IMG/VR virus record: IMGVR_UViG_3300047494_000286
Location: 1-58,349 of that record
Length of the DNA: 58,349 bases
From: a virus
Reading direction: 5' to 3' (one strand)
Part shown: positions 41,093 through 48,747 of the stretch, piece by piece
How positions within the stretch are numbered: position 1 is the stretch's first letter
How the letters are laid out: every line of letters starts with the position of its first letter
Notes under the pieces: generated by a model
Databases searched by the model: none
What the model was told of the DNA's origin: nothing
What the model saw: only the letters and a program-made list of their open reading frames with translations
Program-made: the position numbers and the translations under genes

Positions 41093-41152
41093 GGGATGCG
41101 ACACATGACTGATTGGCACTGGATTGCGGCGGGAAGGGAGCGGAGCACGGGG

Positions 41153-41749
41153 ATGAAGCTGGTCAGGCTGGCTATGATCAGTGTGATCGCGGGAACGGCA
41201 ACCGTCGCGACGGCTCAAATTCCAGCGGGCGCGCCTAAGTCGCAGGCCGATTTCTGCCAAATCATAGCAACTGCAGACGCGGAGTACGAGCCGGCACGCA
41301 AAGCGTGGTACGCCGAAACGAACGGGATCGTTCAGGACCGAATGACCGTGAAGCTCAACGAAATGAGGAACAAGCGGGATCAGGCTGTTCTGTCGTTGAT
41401 CGGGGCGTCCGCCCCGCGGATGGTCGATTGGAGACTGGCCGTCAGAAAAGTCGAGGCAACCCCGATCGCGGAGGGCGGAAAGACGATCACCCAGGTGACC
41501 TTGGTTACGACTCCAATGTGCGACAATGACGTTACCATGACCTCGGAGTTCGACTTGACTGACGCGCTTGCGGACACGCTGGCGAAGCTGAAGACCGGCG
41601 ATTTGGTCATCGTCAGCGCACGATTTCTGGCGCACGACGCGGGCAGGAACTCCGCTGCCAGGGCCCTCGACTGGGATCCCTTCGAAGGCTACGCGATGGC
41701 GTCGCCATCCTATCGAATCGCGCTTGAGCAGTTGCGGCCGGCGCATTGA
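41153..41749 (+). CDS. Exported protein with signal peptide
   Basis: 198 aa from ATG 41153, which yields a clean signal peptide (MKLVRLAMISVIAGTATVAT, AQ site); an earlier ATG at 41096 would add 19 polar residues in front of it. The mature part is alpha/beta with a charged helix (NEMRNKRDQAVLSLIG) and strands (RLAVRKVEATPIAEGG). Converges with the Cro-like gene with a 2-nt gap. Likely periplasmic; function unknown. Confidence 0.65.
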   Translation: MKLVRLAMISVIAGTATVATAQIPAGAPKSQADFCQIIATADAEYEPARKAWYAETNGIVQDRMTVKLNEMRNKRDQAVLSLIGASAPRMVDWRLAVRKVEATPIAEGGKTITQVTLVTTPMCDNDVTMTSEFDLTDALADTLAKLKTGDLVIVSARFLAHDAGRNSAARALDWDPFEGYAMASPSYRIALEQLRPAH

Positions 41750-41751
41750 AG

Positions 41752-41964
41752 TCATGCGGCATCCGCCGGACTCGGCGCCGCCAGCAGATCGGGTCTCAAC
41801 AGCATGGGGTCGACGGAAAGGATTCGAGCCACCTGCTCAACGCGTTGCTTTGGCACGCGTCGCCACTGGGAGACAGCAGCAGTACTGACGCCGCAACCCT
41901 CGGCCACCCGTTTCACCGCGCCACGGGTCTGGAAGAGGCGCCGAAGGACTTCATCTCGCTCCAT
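41752..41964 (-). CDS. Cro-like/YdaS-like HTH regulator
   Basis: 70 aa. The sequence VLRRLFQTRGAVKRVAEGCG, VSTAAVSQWRRVPKQRVEQV is a compact HTH of the Cro/YdaS type (helix-turn-helix around residues 15-45). It is divergent from the Xre repressor, and its start codon touches the first operator palindrome (41964-41976). Short divergent partner genes of this type act as the lytic-side switch regulator. Confidence 0.8.
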   Translation of the reverse strand: MERDEVLRRLFQTRGAVKRVAEGCGVSTAAVSQWRRVPKQRVEQVARILSVDPMLLRPDLLAAPSPADAA

Positions 41965-41990
41965 AAGCGTCGCTTAGCATCGGTAAGCAG
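41964..41990. promoter_or_regulatory. Operator region between Cro-like and repressor genes
   Basis: A perfect palindrome TAAGCG-T-CGCTTA (41964-41976) is followed by another TAAGC half-site at 41984-41988 (TAAGCAG). The same half-site recurs on the far side of the repressor. These are probable binding sites of the Xre and/or Cro-like protein, placed to control the divergent promoters. Confidence 0.65.
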
Positions 41991-42047
41991 ACGACGCAAG
42001 GCGTTTGCTGAGTGCAGGTAAGAACTCAAGTGAGCATCCTGCCAAGC

Positions 42048-42428
42048 ATGAAAATTGGCGACCGCATCAGGGCCGCGCGAAACAAGATCGGCATGTCGCA
42101 GCGCGAGCTCGCTGCGAAGGTGAAGGTAGACAAAAGCGCCGTTGCACAGTGGGAGGGCGGTGGCGGCGGCAAAGGAATCCGAACGGCAAACCTAGTGGAG
42201 GTTGCCCGCGTCCTCCAAATCAAGCCGTCCGAGCTATTGGATGGAGACGACCGGCTAGATTCCCTGACAACGACTAGCCCGCAAGAGATCGCCGTCATCA
42301 CCCTCTACCGGCTTTTGAGCCCCGCCCTGCAGGACGTGCATTTGCGTCTGCTCTACGCTCAAACCGGTTCCGGCCATCCGCCGGAGCAGGAGAGCCGCCC
42401 AGGAGATCGTAAGATCGTCGGGAGCTGA
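42048..42428 (+). CDS. Xre-family phage repressor
   Basis: 126 aa from ATG 42048 (in-frame GTG at 42030 is an alternative). Residues 1-65 form a classical Xre HTH: MKIGDRIRAARNKIGMSQRE, LAAKVKVDKSAVAQWEGG, LVEVARVLQIKPSELL. The C-terminal 60 residues are short and lack the S24 LexA/CI peptidase domain, so induction would not be by RecA-stimulated self-cleavage in the classical way. Operators flank it on both sides. Confidence 0.85.
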   Translation: MKIGDRIRAARNKIGMSQRELAAKVKVDKSAVAQWEGGGGGKGIRTANLVEVARVLQIKPSELLDGDDRLDSLTTTSPQEIAVITLYRLLSPALQDVHLRLLYAQTGSGHPPEQESRPGDRKIVGS

Positions 42429-42430
42429 CA

Positions 42431-42498
42431 GCTTAGTAAGCAGTCTGCTTAGCCCAGCTAATTTATCCGCTTGCTTATTTCGCTTACCTGTATTAAGC
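42431..42498. promoter_or_regulatory. Operator cluster and probable rightward early promoter
   Basis: Six TAAGC/GCTTA half-sites in 68 bp: GCTTA 42431-42435, the perfect 15-bp palindrome TAAGCAGTCTGCTTA at 42437-42451, GCTTA at 42473-42477 and 42482-42486, and TAAGC at 42494-42498. This AT-richer stretch follows the repressor gene and precedes the rightward operon, so a promoter repressed by the Xre protein is likely here. Exact -35/-10 boxes are not certain. Confidence 0.65.
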
Positions 42499-42527
42499 GA
42501 GCTTCCGTCGATGCGGAGGCAACCTGA

Positions 42528-43091
42528 ATGGTCAGTCACGGACGCTCCCTAGGTGGAATGATACCGGCCCCGTCGAGGGCGGCCGTTTCTCAGGCTTCGA
42601 TTGTTATACGACCGGAACACACGCCGGGCGCTTCGTCTAGCGCATCGGTTGTAGCCGCCAGCGTCGGTATCGCGCGACGGGACAGCCAATCCCCTTATGA
42701 AACAAGGGTTAAGCAAGGTTTCATACATTCCGCTCACGAAAACCGACCCGCTGAATTGACAACCGTTACGCCGGCCGAGGGGCAGTATGGTGGTAATGAG
42801 CGACTCAGAATCGCCGCTGAAGCGCCGGGACCTGATTGCCGCGCTCCGGCGGGCGGAACGCGTGATGCGTTTCGTCGGTTCGCAATGGTCGCTGGTCCCG
42901 ACCCGGTTCCGTTTCATTCTCCTGGCGGCAGCCAACGAGATCCGCGACCTGTTGGTCCGCCTGAGCCCCTGACGCCGCGCACCGCGTTGCGCGCCGTGGC
43001 GATGTTCGCCGGCTGGCTGATCGGCGGCACTCTGTTCGCCGCCGCCGTCTATGCCGCGCTGGTCATCATCACCGTGCTGGGCCAGCCATGA
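42528..43091 (+). CDS. Doubtful ORF after the operator cluster
   Basis: A 187-aa open frame with a well-placed ribosome site (GGAGG 8 nt before ATG 42528). Only its first part (42528-42786) is free of other genes; from 42787 another frame is clearly better coding, and its last 30 codons encode a separate membrane segment listed on its own. Third-position GC of the first part is modest. Real translation may start here as a leader or short gene, but the full-length product is unlikely. Confidence 0.3.
   Translation: MVSHGRSLGGMIPAPSRAAVSQASIVIRPEHTPGASSSASVVAASVGIARRDSQSPYETRVKQGFIHSAHENRPAELTTVTPAEGQYGGNERLRIAAEAPGPDCRAPAGGTRDAFRRFAMVAGPDPVPFHSPGGSQRDPRPVGPPEPLTPRTALRAVAMFAGWLIGGTLFAAAVYAALVIITVLGQP
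42787..42972 (+). CDS. Small basic helical protein
   Basis: 61 aa, ATG at 42787 with GAGGGG 4 nt upstream (a second ATG 12 nt later is possible). Basic, helical (LKRRDLIAALRRAERVMRFV, RFILLAAANEIRDLLVRL), with high third-position GC unlike the overlapping frame. No domain recognised. First solid gene of the rightward early cluster. Confidence 0.6.
   Translation: MVVMSDSESPLKRRDLIAALRRAERVMRFVGSQWSLVPTRFRFILLAAANEIRDLLVRLSP
42996..43091 (+). CDS. Tiny single-pass membrane protein
   Basis: About 31-34 aa depending on TTG 42987, GTG 42996 or ATG 43002. Almost all of it is one transmembrane helix (FAGWLIGGTLFAAAVYAALV). Stop overlaps the next start (ATGA). Probably an inner-membrane micropeptide; start uncertain. 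Confidence 0.45.
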   Translation: MAMFAGWLIGGTLFAAAVYAALVIITVLGQP

Positions 43092-43240
43092 GCGACGCCC
43101 GCCATCAGGACGACGGCGATTCGGGCCGCGCCAGGCTGTTGCTGGGCATCAGCTTCGGCCTGCTTCTGGCGCCTCCGCTGTGGCTGACCTTGTGGTTCGC
43201 CGCGCGACTGATCGTCGGGCCGATCGGCTTCTGGCCATGA
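43088..43240 (+). CDS. Small single-pass membrane protein
   Basis: 50 aa. A polar N-terminus (MSDARHQDDGDSGRA) precedes a hydrophobic helix (LLLGISFGLLLAPPLWLTLW) and a short hydrophobic end. ATGA overlaps at both ends place it firmly in the operon. Function unknown. Confidence 0.55.
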   Translation: MSDARHQDDGDSGRARLLLGISFGLLLAPPLWLTLWFAARLIVGPIGFWP

Positions 43241-43548
43241 TGATCATTCCCGGCCTCACAACTTTGATCCATCCGCCCGACTGGACCGACAGGGACAGAG
43301 TAGAGCCGTTCATCGCGGAGATCGCGCCCGAAGCCCCCCGCGCGGTGCGCAACCTTGTCGTCGCGCTGGTCACCAACCCGCGCATGACGTCGGACCACCT
43401 GCTGGTGGTCGCGGACGGCTATGCCGAGGGTGCGCTGGAAACGGCGTTCGCCGGCGAAACCGCGCGGCCGCTGGCGCTCAGTCTCCACACGCTGGCGAAG
43501 CTGCTGCGCGAACGCGCAGCGCACCACGCCAGGGAAGACCGGCCGTGA
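43237..43548 (+). CDS. Hypothetical soluble early protein
   Basis: 103 aa, ATG at 43237 overlapping the previous stop. LIHPPDWTDRDRVEPFIAEI and PRAVRNLVVALVTNPRMTSD suggest a compact helical protein with a C-terminal helix (LALSLHTLAKLLRERAAHH). No family recognised. Confidence 0.65.
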   Translation: MMIIPGLTTLIHPPDWTDRDRVEPFIAEIAPEAPRAVRNLVVALVTNPRMTSDHLLVVADGYAEGALETAFAGETARPLALSLHTLAKLLRERAAHHAREDRP

Positions 43549-43751
43549 CGCAAACGTTTGCGGAGGCATATGTTTTGGGTTTTTCTTTCGCCTTTGCTCG
43601 TCACATCTACGCCGCCGGTTTCGTCCGCCAGTGCATAGCGCTGGCGATGATCGGGTTTATTCTTGGCTTCTACCAGGACCTAACAGCGCCGGTCGTTGCA
43701 CCCGGTGGCACAACGAATGTGTGCGTCCCTACGCCGGCGACTTCCCGATGA
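43545..43751 (+). CDS. Small membrane protein
   Basis: 68 aa with a GTG start in a GTGA overlap. One hydrophobic helix (RQCIALAMIGFILGFYQDL, about 29-47) follows an amphipathic N-terminus rich in Phe and Ala. The stop overlaps the next start. Unknown role. Confidence 0.5.
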   Translation: MTQTFAEAYVLGFSFAFARHIYAAGFVRQCIALAMIGFILGFYQDLTAPVVAPGGTTNVCVPTPATSR

Positions 43752-43954
43752 AGCCGGGAGTCGTCAAAGGCCTGCGCGCCTCGGCCGACACGCTGGAGGC
43801 GATGGCCGAGGCGCGGGTTCCGGTCTGCACGTTCGATCTGATCCGGCTCGCCGTCTCGATGCGCGACTGGGCGCTGGAGATCGAGCTGGAGCGCGCGTCG
43901 GCGACGAACGTCACGATCCTGCATCAGCACACGCGCTATCCCGGAGAACGGTGA
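43748..43954 (+). CDS. Small helical hypothetical protein
   Basis: 68 aa (MKPGVVKGLRASADTLEAMA, then DLIRLAVSMRDWALEIELER). All-helical and charged, with ATGA overlap upstream and a one-base overlap with the ParB-like start. Unknown function; perhaps a partner of the next gene. Confidence 0.55.
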   Translation: MKPGVVKGLRASADTLEAMAEARVPVCTFDLIRLAVSMRDWALEIELERASATNVTILHQHTRYPGER

Positions 43955-45654
43955 TGTCGATTTCCCTGAGTGAAATACACGAGAACGGCCACAACGTGCG
44001 TCGCCTGCCGGCCGGCGCGCAGGCGGACACGGCGCTGGAAGACAGCATCCGGTCGCAGGGCGTGCTGGTGCCGATCCTGGTGCGGCCGGAGGCGGACGGC
44101 TACACCGTCATCGCCGGTCATCGCCGCGTCGCCGCCGCCCGCGCCGCCGGCCTGACCGAGATCCCCGCGTTGGTGATGCAGGGCTTGGTCAACGGCCACG
44201 CCACGGCCGCCCAGGCCGCCGAGAACATGGTGCGCGCGCCGATGCACCCGGTGGATCAATGGCGCGCCATCGTGCAGCTGCAGAATGACGGCTTCACGCT
44301 GACGGCGGCGGCCGACGCGCTGGGCATGAACCATCGCTTCGCAAAACGCCTCGACAAGCTCGGCCGCCTGCATCCGGACGTGCTGGCGCTGATCGAGCGA
44401 CACGGACTGCCGGACGAACGGCATCTGTCCGTTATCGCCATGGCTCCAGCGGATCAGCAGCGCAAGGCGGCAAAAGCCAGGGACGCCGTCGCCAAGGGCT
44501 GGAACGATGAAGAACCGACGGCCCAATGGCATACCATAGCCGAGGCCTGCCGCTCCCGCCGTTTCAGCCGTAACCACGCCATCTTCGACGTGGAAAAGGT
44601 CAAGATCGCCTGGGACGAAGATCTGTTCGCCGAGCCCGACTCGGACGATCAGTTCACAACCACGAACGCGAAGGCCTTCCTGGCCGCACAGCAGGCCGCG
44701 CTGGAAGCCGATATCGAAGCGCGCCAGGGCCGAAAGGAACGCGTCCGGCTGACGGCCTATGATGGCCGGGGCGGCATGAGTCTGCCCACCGGCTTTCAGA
44801 CGATCGCCGCCGGCCCGGGCACTGGCGAGGGTGTGAAGACGAAGACGGATCAGACGATCTTCTGTGCGATCGATCCTTCCGGACGTCCGGCCCATTGGCT
44901 CTGCCTGGATACAAAGGCCGCCAGCGAACGCGAGAAGCAACGCGCGGCCAGGCAGCGCGAAAAGGAGAAGGCCGAGCGCAAGGCCGCGAAGTCCGGCGCG
45001 GCCGCGCAGGCTGACGCGCCGCCCGGAGAGGGCGACGCCGGCGACGACGAGGCCGATGGGCCGATGGCCACCGCGGCGAAGCTGCCGTTCACCAAGGCCG
45101 GCATGGCGGCCATCGCCGCCGCCAAGACGGAAGCTTTGCGCGCCCATCTGCGTGGCGAGGAAACCGCGCAGCGCTCGCACGAGGACATGCTGCGCCTGAT
45201 GATCCTGCTGCTGGGCTGTCGCAACATCTCGATCCACAGCGACGGCGTAAACTACCCGGTGCGGCTCTTCGAGGACCTGGCCGAGCGGCTTCTGCTGCCC
45301 GGCGGCCAGATCGATCCGCACACCGGCCCGACGCTTCCCGGCATCGCCGCCGAGGCCATCGCGCGCATCGTCGGCTTCAGCGGCGACGGCATGGGCATGC
45401 GCGACAGCGGCCCGGCGGCCGAGTGGATTGGTGCCGCGATCGGCGCCGACGAAGCGCTGCCGCGTTTCGACACGGCCGAATTCCTGGCGCACGTCAACGG
45501 CGACGAGTTGCGCCGCGCGGCCGGCGCCGCAGGGATCAAGCCGCCATCGAAGGTCTCCGCGATGCGCGAGCAGCTCGTCGACAAGCTTCCGAACTGGAAG
45601 CCGGCCGCCTTCGGCGCGCCCGCACCGATCGTGAACAGGGACGATCGGCCATGA
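43954..45654 (+). CDS. ParB/sulfiredoxin-domain DNA-binding protein
   Basis: 566 aa with GGAG 8 nt before the ATG. Residues 1-95 form the ParB N-terminal domain (DTALEDSIRSQGVLVPILVR, VIAGHRRVAAARAAGL), followed by the HTH part (QNDGFTLTAAADALGMNHRF). The long C-terminal half has a Lys/Arg/Ala coiled coil (about 330-355) and an unrecognised domain to the end (AAGIKPPSKVSAMREQLVDK). Such large ParB-like proteins are common in phage and plasmid accessory regions. No ParA partner is encoded, so classic partitioning is unlikely. Confidence 0.85.
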   Translation: MSISLSEIHENGHNVRRLPAGAQADTALEDSIRSQGVLVPILVRPEADGYTVIAGHRRVAAARAAGLTEIPALVMQGLVNGHATAAQAAENMVRAPMHPVDQWRAIVQLQNDGFTLTAAADALGMNHRFAKRLDKLGRLHPDVLALIERHGLPDERHLSVIAMAPADQQRKAAKARDAVAKGWNDEEPTAQWHTIAEACRSRRFSRNHAIFDVEKVKIAWDEDLFAEPDSDDQFTTTNAKAFLAAQQAALEADIEARQGRKERVRLTAYDGRGGMSLPTGFQTIAAGPGTGEGVKTKTDQTIFCAIDPSGRPAHWLCLDTKAASEREKQRAARQREKEKAERKAAKSGAAAQADAPPGEGDAGDDEADGPMATAAKLPFTKAGMAAIAAAKTEALRAHLRGEETAQRSHEDMLRLMILLLGCRNISIHSDGVNYPVRLFEDLAERLLLPGGQIDPHTGPTLPGIAAEAIARIVGFSGDGMGMRDSGPAAEWIGAAIGADEALPRFDTAEFLAHVNGDELRRAAGAAGIKPPSKVSAMREQLVDKLPNWKPAAFGAPAPIVNRDDRP

Positions 45655-46133
45655 GCGCCGCTGGTGACGAGGCACCTTTCCGGATCGTCCACGCCGACAC
45701 GCTTCTGAACACCGAGGCGCTGGCGCTCGCTGTACGTGGATGGTCGCAGCTTCTGGACGCGTACCAGATCGACCTGGGCGCATGCGCGGTCGCGTGGGAC
45801 CACAAGGCGATCATATGCGTTGCCGGACCTGACAATCCGATCGGCGTTCTGACCTATACGAAACAGGACTGGGCCAACCAGTTCGTCATTGTGCTTGCCT
45901 ATGTGAAGCCACCGCATCGGCGCCAGGGCATCCACACGGCAATGTTCAATGCCCTGGTCAGGCGCGCCGAAGAGCAGAAAATCAGCGTCATCCTCAGCGG
46001 CTCTTCGATCCGCAATATGGTGTCGCGCGCGGCCCAGCGCAGCCAGGGCCGCATCGAGTCGGGCGTCATCACGCGCTTCAAGGTGCTCGATCCGTTGCAG
46101 GCCTCCGCCCCGTCGAACGGCGATCGGCCATGA
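45651..46133 (+). CDS. GNAT-family acetyltransferase-like protein
   Basis: 160 aa, ATG at 45651 overlapping the ParB-like stop. The middle strand-loop-helix VIVLAYVKPPHRRQGIHTAM contains the acetyl-CoA binding RRQGI loop, followed by the helix FNALVRRAEEQKISVIL. The length is usual for GNAT enzymes. The substrate (small molecule or protein N-terminus/lysine) is unknown. Confidence 0.72.
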   Translation: MSAAGDEAPFRIVHADTLLNTEALALAVRGWSQLLDAYQIDLGACAVAWDHKAIICVAGPDNPIGVLTYTKQDWANQFVIVLAYVKPPHRRQGIHTAMFNALVRRAEEQKISVILSGSSIRNMVSRAAQRSQGRIESGVITRFKVLDPLQASAPSNGDRP

Positions 46134-46525
46134 GCGATGGGCCCAGCCTGGTCATGTTCGATCCCGTCGCCGTGTGGCGCGACCTGTCAGACGCCGAACG
46201 CGATCGCATTGGCGCTGCCGCGCTCGCCTACGTCGCCGCCGGCGATCTCTGCGAATACGTCGACGAAGCGACCGCTCAGGATAACACCGCCTGGGACTTG
46301 GCGGTTGACGCGCTGGAAGAGGCGGTTGGCACGGCGTCGTTCTTTCAAGGCGACGGGCGCACCGTCTACGTTCCCGATCTGAACGCGATCGGTATCCCGC
46401 AATGCCGTGAGTGCCGCTGCACGGACGGCCACGCCTGCGAGGGCGGCTGCCACTGGGTCAGACCGGGCTTGTGCAGCGCATGCGCGTCTCCCGCCGACCG
46501 CACTGTGGCGGGTAGTGGCGCATGA
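46130..46525 (+). CDS. Small protein with Cys-rich zinc-binding end
   Basis: 131 aa. N-terminal acidic helices (VWRDLSDAERDRIGAAALAY) and a C-terminal Cys cluster QCRECRCTDGHACEGGCHWV, GLCSAC, suggesting zinc binding. Overlaps both neighbours. Proteins with this type of zinc end recur in alphaproteobacterial phages without assigned function. Confidence 0.65.
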   Translation: MSDGPSLVMFDPVAVWRDLSDAERDRIGAAALAYVAAGDLCEYVDEATAQDNTAWDLAVDALEEAVGTASFFQGDGRTVYVPDLNAIGIPQCRECRCTDGHACEGGCHWVRPGLCSACASPADRTVAGSGA

Positions 46526-47073
46526 AAGCAATCTCACTCTGGCAACCTTGGGCTTCGCTGATCGCCTGCGGCGCGAAGCCGTTCGAGACGAGAAGCTGGG
46601 CGCCCCCGCGCGAGCTGATCGGTACGACGATAGCGATCCATGCCGCCAAAAAGATTGACGCGGAAGCTGCCCAGTTCGCCGAGGAGCTGATGTACGGGCA
46701 GCACCCCTCTGGCCGCTTCGAATTGGCCACCAGGCTCGAAGCTACCATGAATAAGACGCCCCAACACCTGCAGGGCATCTTCGGTCATGCAGTGATGCCG
46801 ATAGGATGCGTGGTATGCACCGCGCGCCTGGACGCCGCATTTCTTCTTGGCGAGGCCGCCGAAGGCGCAGCGTTTCCAGCCGCAAAAGTCGTGAGGCGAC
46901 TCACGAGCCGTGTCATGCCCGACTGCTTCACAGTCCGTTATGACGATTTCGGCGATTACTCAGCCGGCCGCTGGGCGTGGCTGCTGCGCGACGTCAAGCC
47001 GCTCACTCCACCTGTAAGCGCCGTAGGTCGGCAGGGCTTTTTCGATCTCCCGCAAGGTTGGATGACAACGTGA
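46522..47073 (+). CDS. ASCH/PUA-like domain protein
   Basis: 183 aa. The N-terminus MKAISLWQPWASLIACGAKP followed by FETRSWAPPRELIGTTIAIH is the hallmark of the ASCH superfamily, which binds nucleic acid or modified nucleosides. Later IFGHAVMPIGCVVCTARLD and YDDFGDYSAGRWAWLL fit the same fold. Phage copies are common in early regions; target unknown. Confidence 0.82.
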   Translation: MKAISLWQPWASLIACGAKPFETRSWAPPRELIGTTIAIHAAKKIDAEAAQFAEELMYGQHPSGRFELATRLEATMNKTPQHLQGIFGHAVMPIGCVVCTARLDAAFLLGEAAEGAAFPAAKVVRRLTSRVMPDCFTVRYDDFGDYSAGRWAWLLRDVKPLTPPVSAVGRQGFFDLPQGWMTT

Positions 47074-47102
47074 ATATCTTCAAATTCCTCAGGAGACGCC
47101 GG

Positions 47103-47408
47103 ATGTCAAACTTCCGCCCCATCGGCCTTGGCGACCGGGTGAAGGACCCGCTCAGCGGCATGACCGGTATTGTTACGTGCATGACCACATGGCTCCATGG
47201 CTGCATTCGATGTGGTGTTCAGCCCGAAGGATTGCACGAGGGTCGACCGATCCCAGAGCACCACTTCGATCAGTCGCAACTCGTCCTGATTGAGGCGGCT
47301 GCCTTCAAACCTCTGACATTGGTGGTCGGCGAGATCCCGCCGCCGGTCGCGCATCGGAGTCCCGGAGGGCCGACGCGGGAAGGCGGCTCAGGGTTTCGGC
47401 GCACATAG
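47103..47408 (+). CDS. KOW/SH3-like small protein
   Basis: 101 aa from ATG 47103, favoured by AGGAG 7 nt upstream; a GTG at 47070 would give 112 aa. LGDRVKDPLSGMTGIVTCMT, HGCIRCGVQPEGLHEGR, IPEHHFDQSQLVLIE look like a small beta-barrel (KOW-like) with a Cys pair, widespread in alphaproteobacterial phages. The C-terminal 25 residues are Gly/Arg/Pro-rich. Confidence 0.68.
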   Translation: MSNFRPIGLGDRVKDPLSGMTGIVTCMTTWLHGCIRCGVQPEGLHEGRPIPEHHFDQSQLVLIEAAAFKPLTLVVGEIPPPVAHRSPGGPTREGGSGFRRT

Positions 47409-47426
47409 CAGGCCAGGGATACCAAC

Positions 47427-47783
47427 ATGAGCGATCAGGCCAGCCTGTCTCAGTATCCGCCCGGCGACTACGCGATCGTAGAGCTGTTCGGCCACACGAC
47501 GCTCGTTGGCCGCATCGAGGAGGTCGAGCGTTTCGGCACCAAGATGCTGGCGATCGAGCCACTGTTCTGCGACACGTTTCTGCCCGCGGTCTTCCACGGC
47601 GGCGCGGCGATCTACCGGTTGACGCCGTGCCCGCCGGCGACTGCCTTCGCCCGTCAGGCGCGTCACGGTTACCAGATTCCCCCGGCCATCCGCTGCATCA
47701 TTCCGGAGCTGCTCCTGGCGACGCCCAGCGATGCGTGGTCGCCGATCGATGGGTCGGTCGATTCCGATCCGGACGAAGACTGA
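47427..47783 (+). CDS. Conserved phage hypothetical protein
   Basis: 118 aa. YAIVELFGHTTLVGRIEEVE and FGTKMLAIEPLFCDTFLPAV suggest a small beta-barrel; the end is Asp-rich. This pattern recurs in phages of Alphaproteobacteria without a function. Preceded by AGGGA and one-base overlap with the next gene. Confidence 0.65.
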   Translation: MSDQASLSQYPPGDYAIVELFGHTTLVGRIEEVERFGTKMLAIEPLFCDTFLPAVFHGGAAIYRLTPCPPATAFARQARHGYQIPPAIRCIIPELLLATPSDAWSPIDGSVDSDPDED

Positions 47784-48220
47784 TGCCCCGGCGCCGCATG
47801 ACACCGGAGATGATCGCCGAGGCGGCCGAGTTGCGCGAGGAACACGGCTGGAAGATCTGGAAGATCGCGCGCCGCCTCGAGATTTCCGAGTCCGCTGTCA
47901 GCTGGCATTTGCTGCGGATCGGCGCCGACAGCCCGAAATGTGCTGTTCGAATTCTGCCGCAGACGGCGCCGGGCCCGCGCATCCACATGCGCGGCGGCCG
48001 CATCGTGCGACGCTTCACCCCGGCCGAGGACGATCTGCTGCTCCAGAAGGAGGCCGAGGGCCTCGGGCACGTCGCGATCGGCAATGCGTTCAAACCACCG
48101 CGCGGCGCGAACACCGTCGCCGCCCGGCTCATGACGCTGGCGCGGCACCAGGCGCGCTGGGAAGCCGCCGCCGCCGCTCAGAGCCGTAGGGCAGCCGGCG
48201 CGGGGGCAGCCGCGCCGTGA
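47783..48220 (+). CDS. Two-HTH Myb/GcrA-like DNA-binding protein 1
   Basis: 145 aa. Residues 5-48 form an HTH (AELREEHGWKIWKIARRLEI, SESAVSWHLLRIG); residues 75-130 form a second, Myb/SANT-like unit (RRFTPAEDDLLLQKEAEGLG, VAARLMTLARHQARWEA). The second unit is paralogous to that of the protein at 48744-49184. Early expression and lack of a catalytic domain suggest a regulator or DNA-coating role. Confidence 0.68.
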   Translation: MPRRRMTPEMIAEAAELREEHGWKIWKIARRLEISESAVSWHLLRIGADSPKCAVRILPQTAPGPRIHMRGGRIVRRFTPAEDDLLLQKEAEGLGHVAIGNAFKPPRGANTVAARLMTLARHQARWEAAAAAQSRRAAGAGAAAP

Positions 48221-48747
48221 GCGACCTCATGATGCTCGACGAGATGCACGACGAAATGGTCGCTCAGGTTCGCGAGTTCAGAAACAAGATGCTTCGTGAC
48301 GGGGTGCGCGAGCTTGCTCCCGGGGAATGGGTTAGGCGGTTTCAAAGTTACCAATCCGGCGACGATCTACGCAGGAAATGGGAGCGCTCACGCGCGCAGG
48401 CCGAGGAGTTTCGACTTATGAGCCACGACCTCGGCATCCGCATCCGACGGCTCGCGCTCGCCCTGACGCACGAGCAGCTCGCCACGATGCTCGCAATCAA
48501 GCAAACGGGCCTGGAGGTCCGCGAGTGCTTGCCAATCCTCGCATCGCACTACCACACCGAAACCTACGGACCGCTCGTGCGCACCGGGCTGATCGGCTGG
48601 GAATGCGGGCCGCCCGGCCGGGACCGCGAGTGGGCGCGGCCGAGCATTACCCCGCTCGGCGAGAAGGTGTTTCTCGATCGCATCGAGATCGAGCTTTCCC
48701 GGGCTGGCGTTCTGCCACAACGCGATCCCCCGGAGTGCGCGGCATGA
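48217..48747 (+). CDS. Putative winged-helix protein
   Basis: 176 aa with GTG start in a GTGA overlap. N-terminal charged helices (DEMHDEMVAQVREFRNKMLR) are followed by a winged-helix-like region (ALTHEQLATMLAIKQTGLEV, VRTGLIGWECGPPGRDREWA, ITPLGEKVFLDRIEI). ITPLGEKV is a typical phrase ending such domains. Probably DNA-binding. Confidence 0.6.
   Translation: MSDLMMLDEMHDEMVAQVREFRNKMLRDGVRELAPGEWVRRFQSYQSGDDLRRKWERSRAQAEEFRLMSHDLGIRIRRLALALTHEQLATMLAIKQTGLEVRECLPILASHYHTETYGPLVRTGLIGWECGPPGRDREWARPSITPLGEKVFLDRIEIELSRAGVLPQRDPPECAA

Noticed and set aside
42757-42788. Second rightward promoter (TTGACA at 42756-42761)
   Set aside because: The -35-like hexamer is good, but there is no -10-like hexamer at 16-18 nt.
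43936-45783. 615-aa minus-strand ORF opposite the ParB-like gene
   Set aside because: Antisense shadow of a protein with clear ParB motifs.
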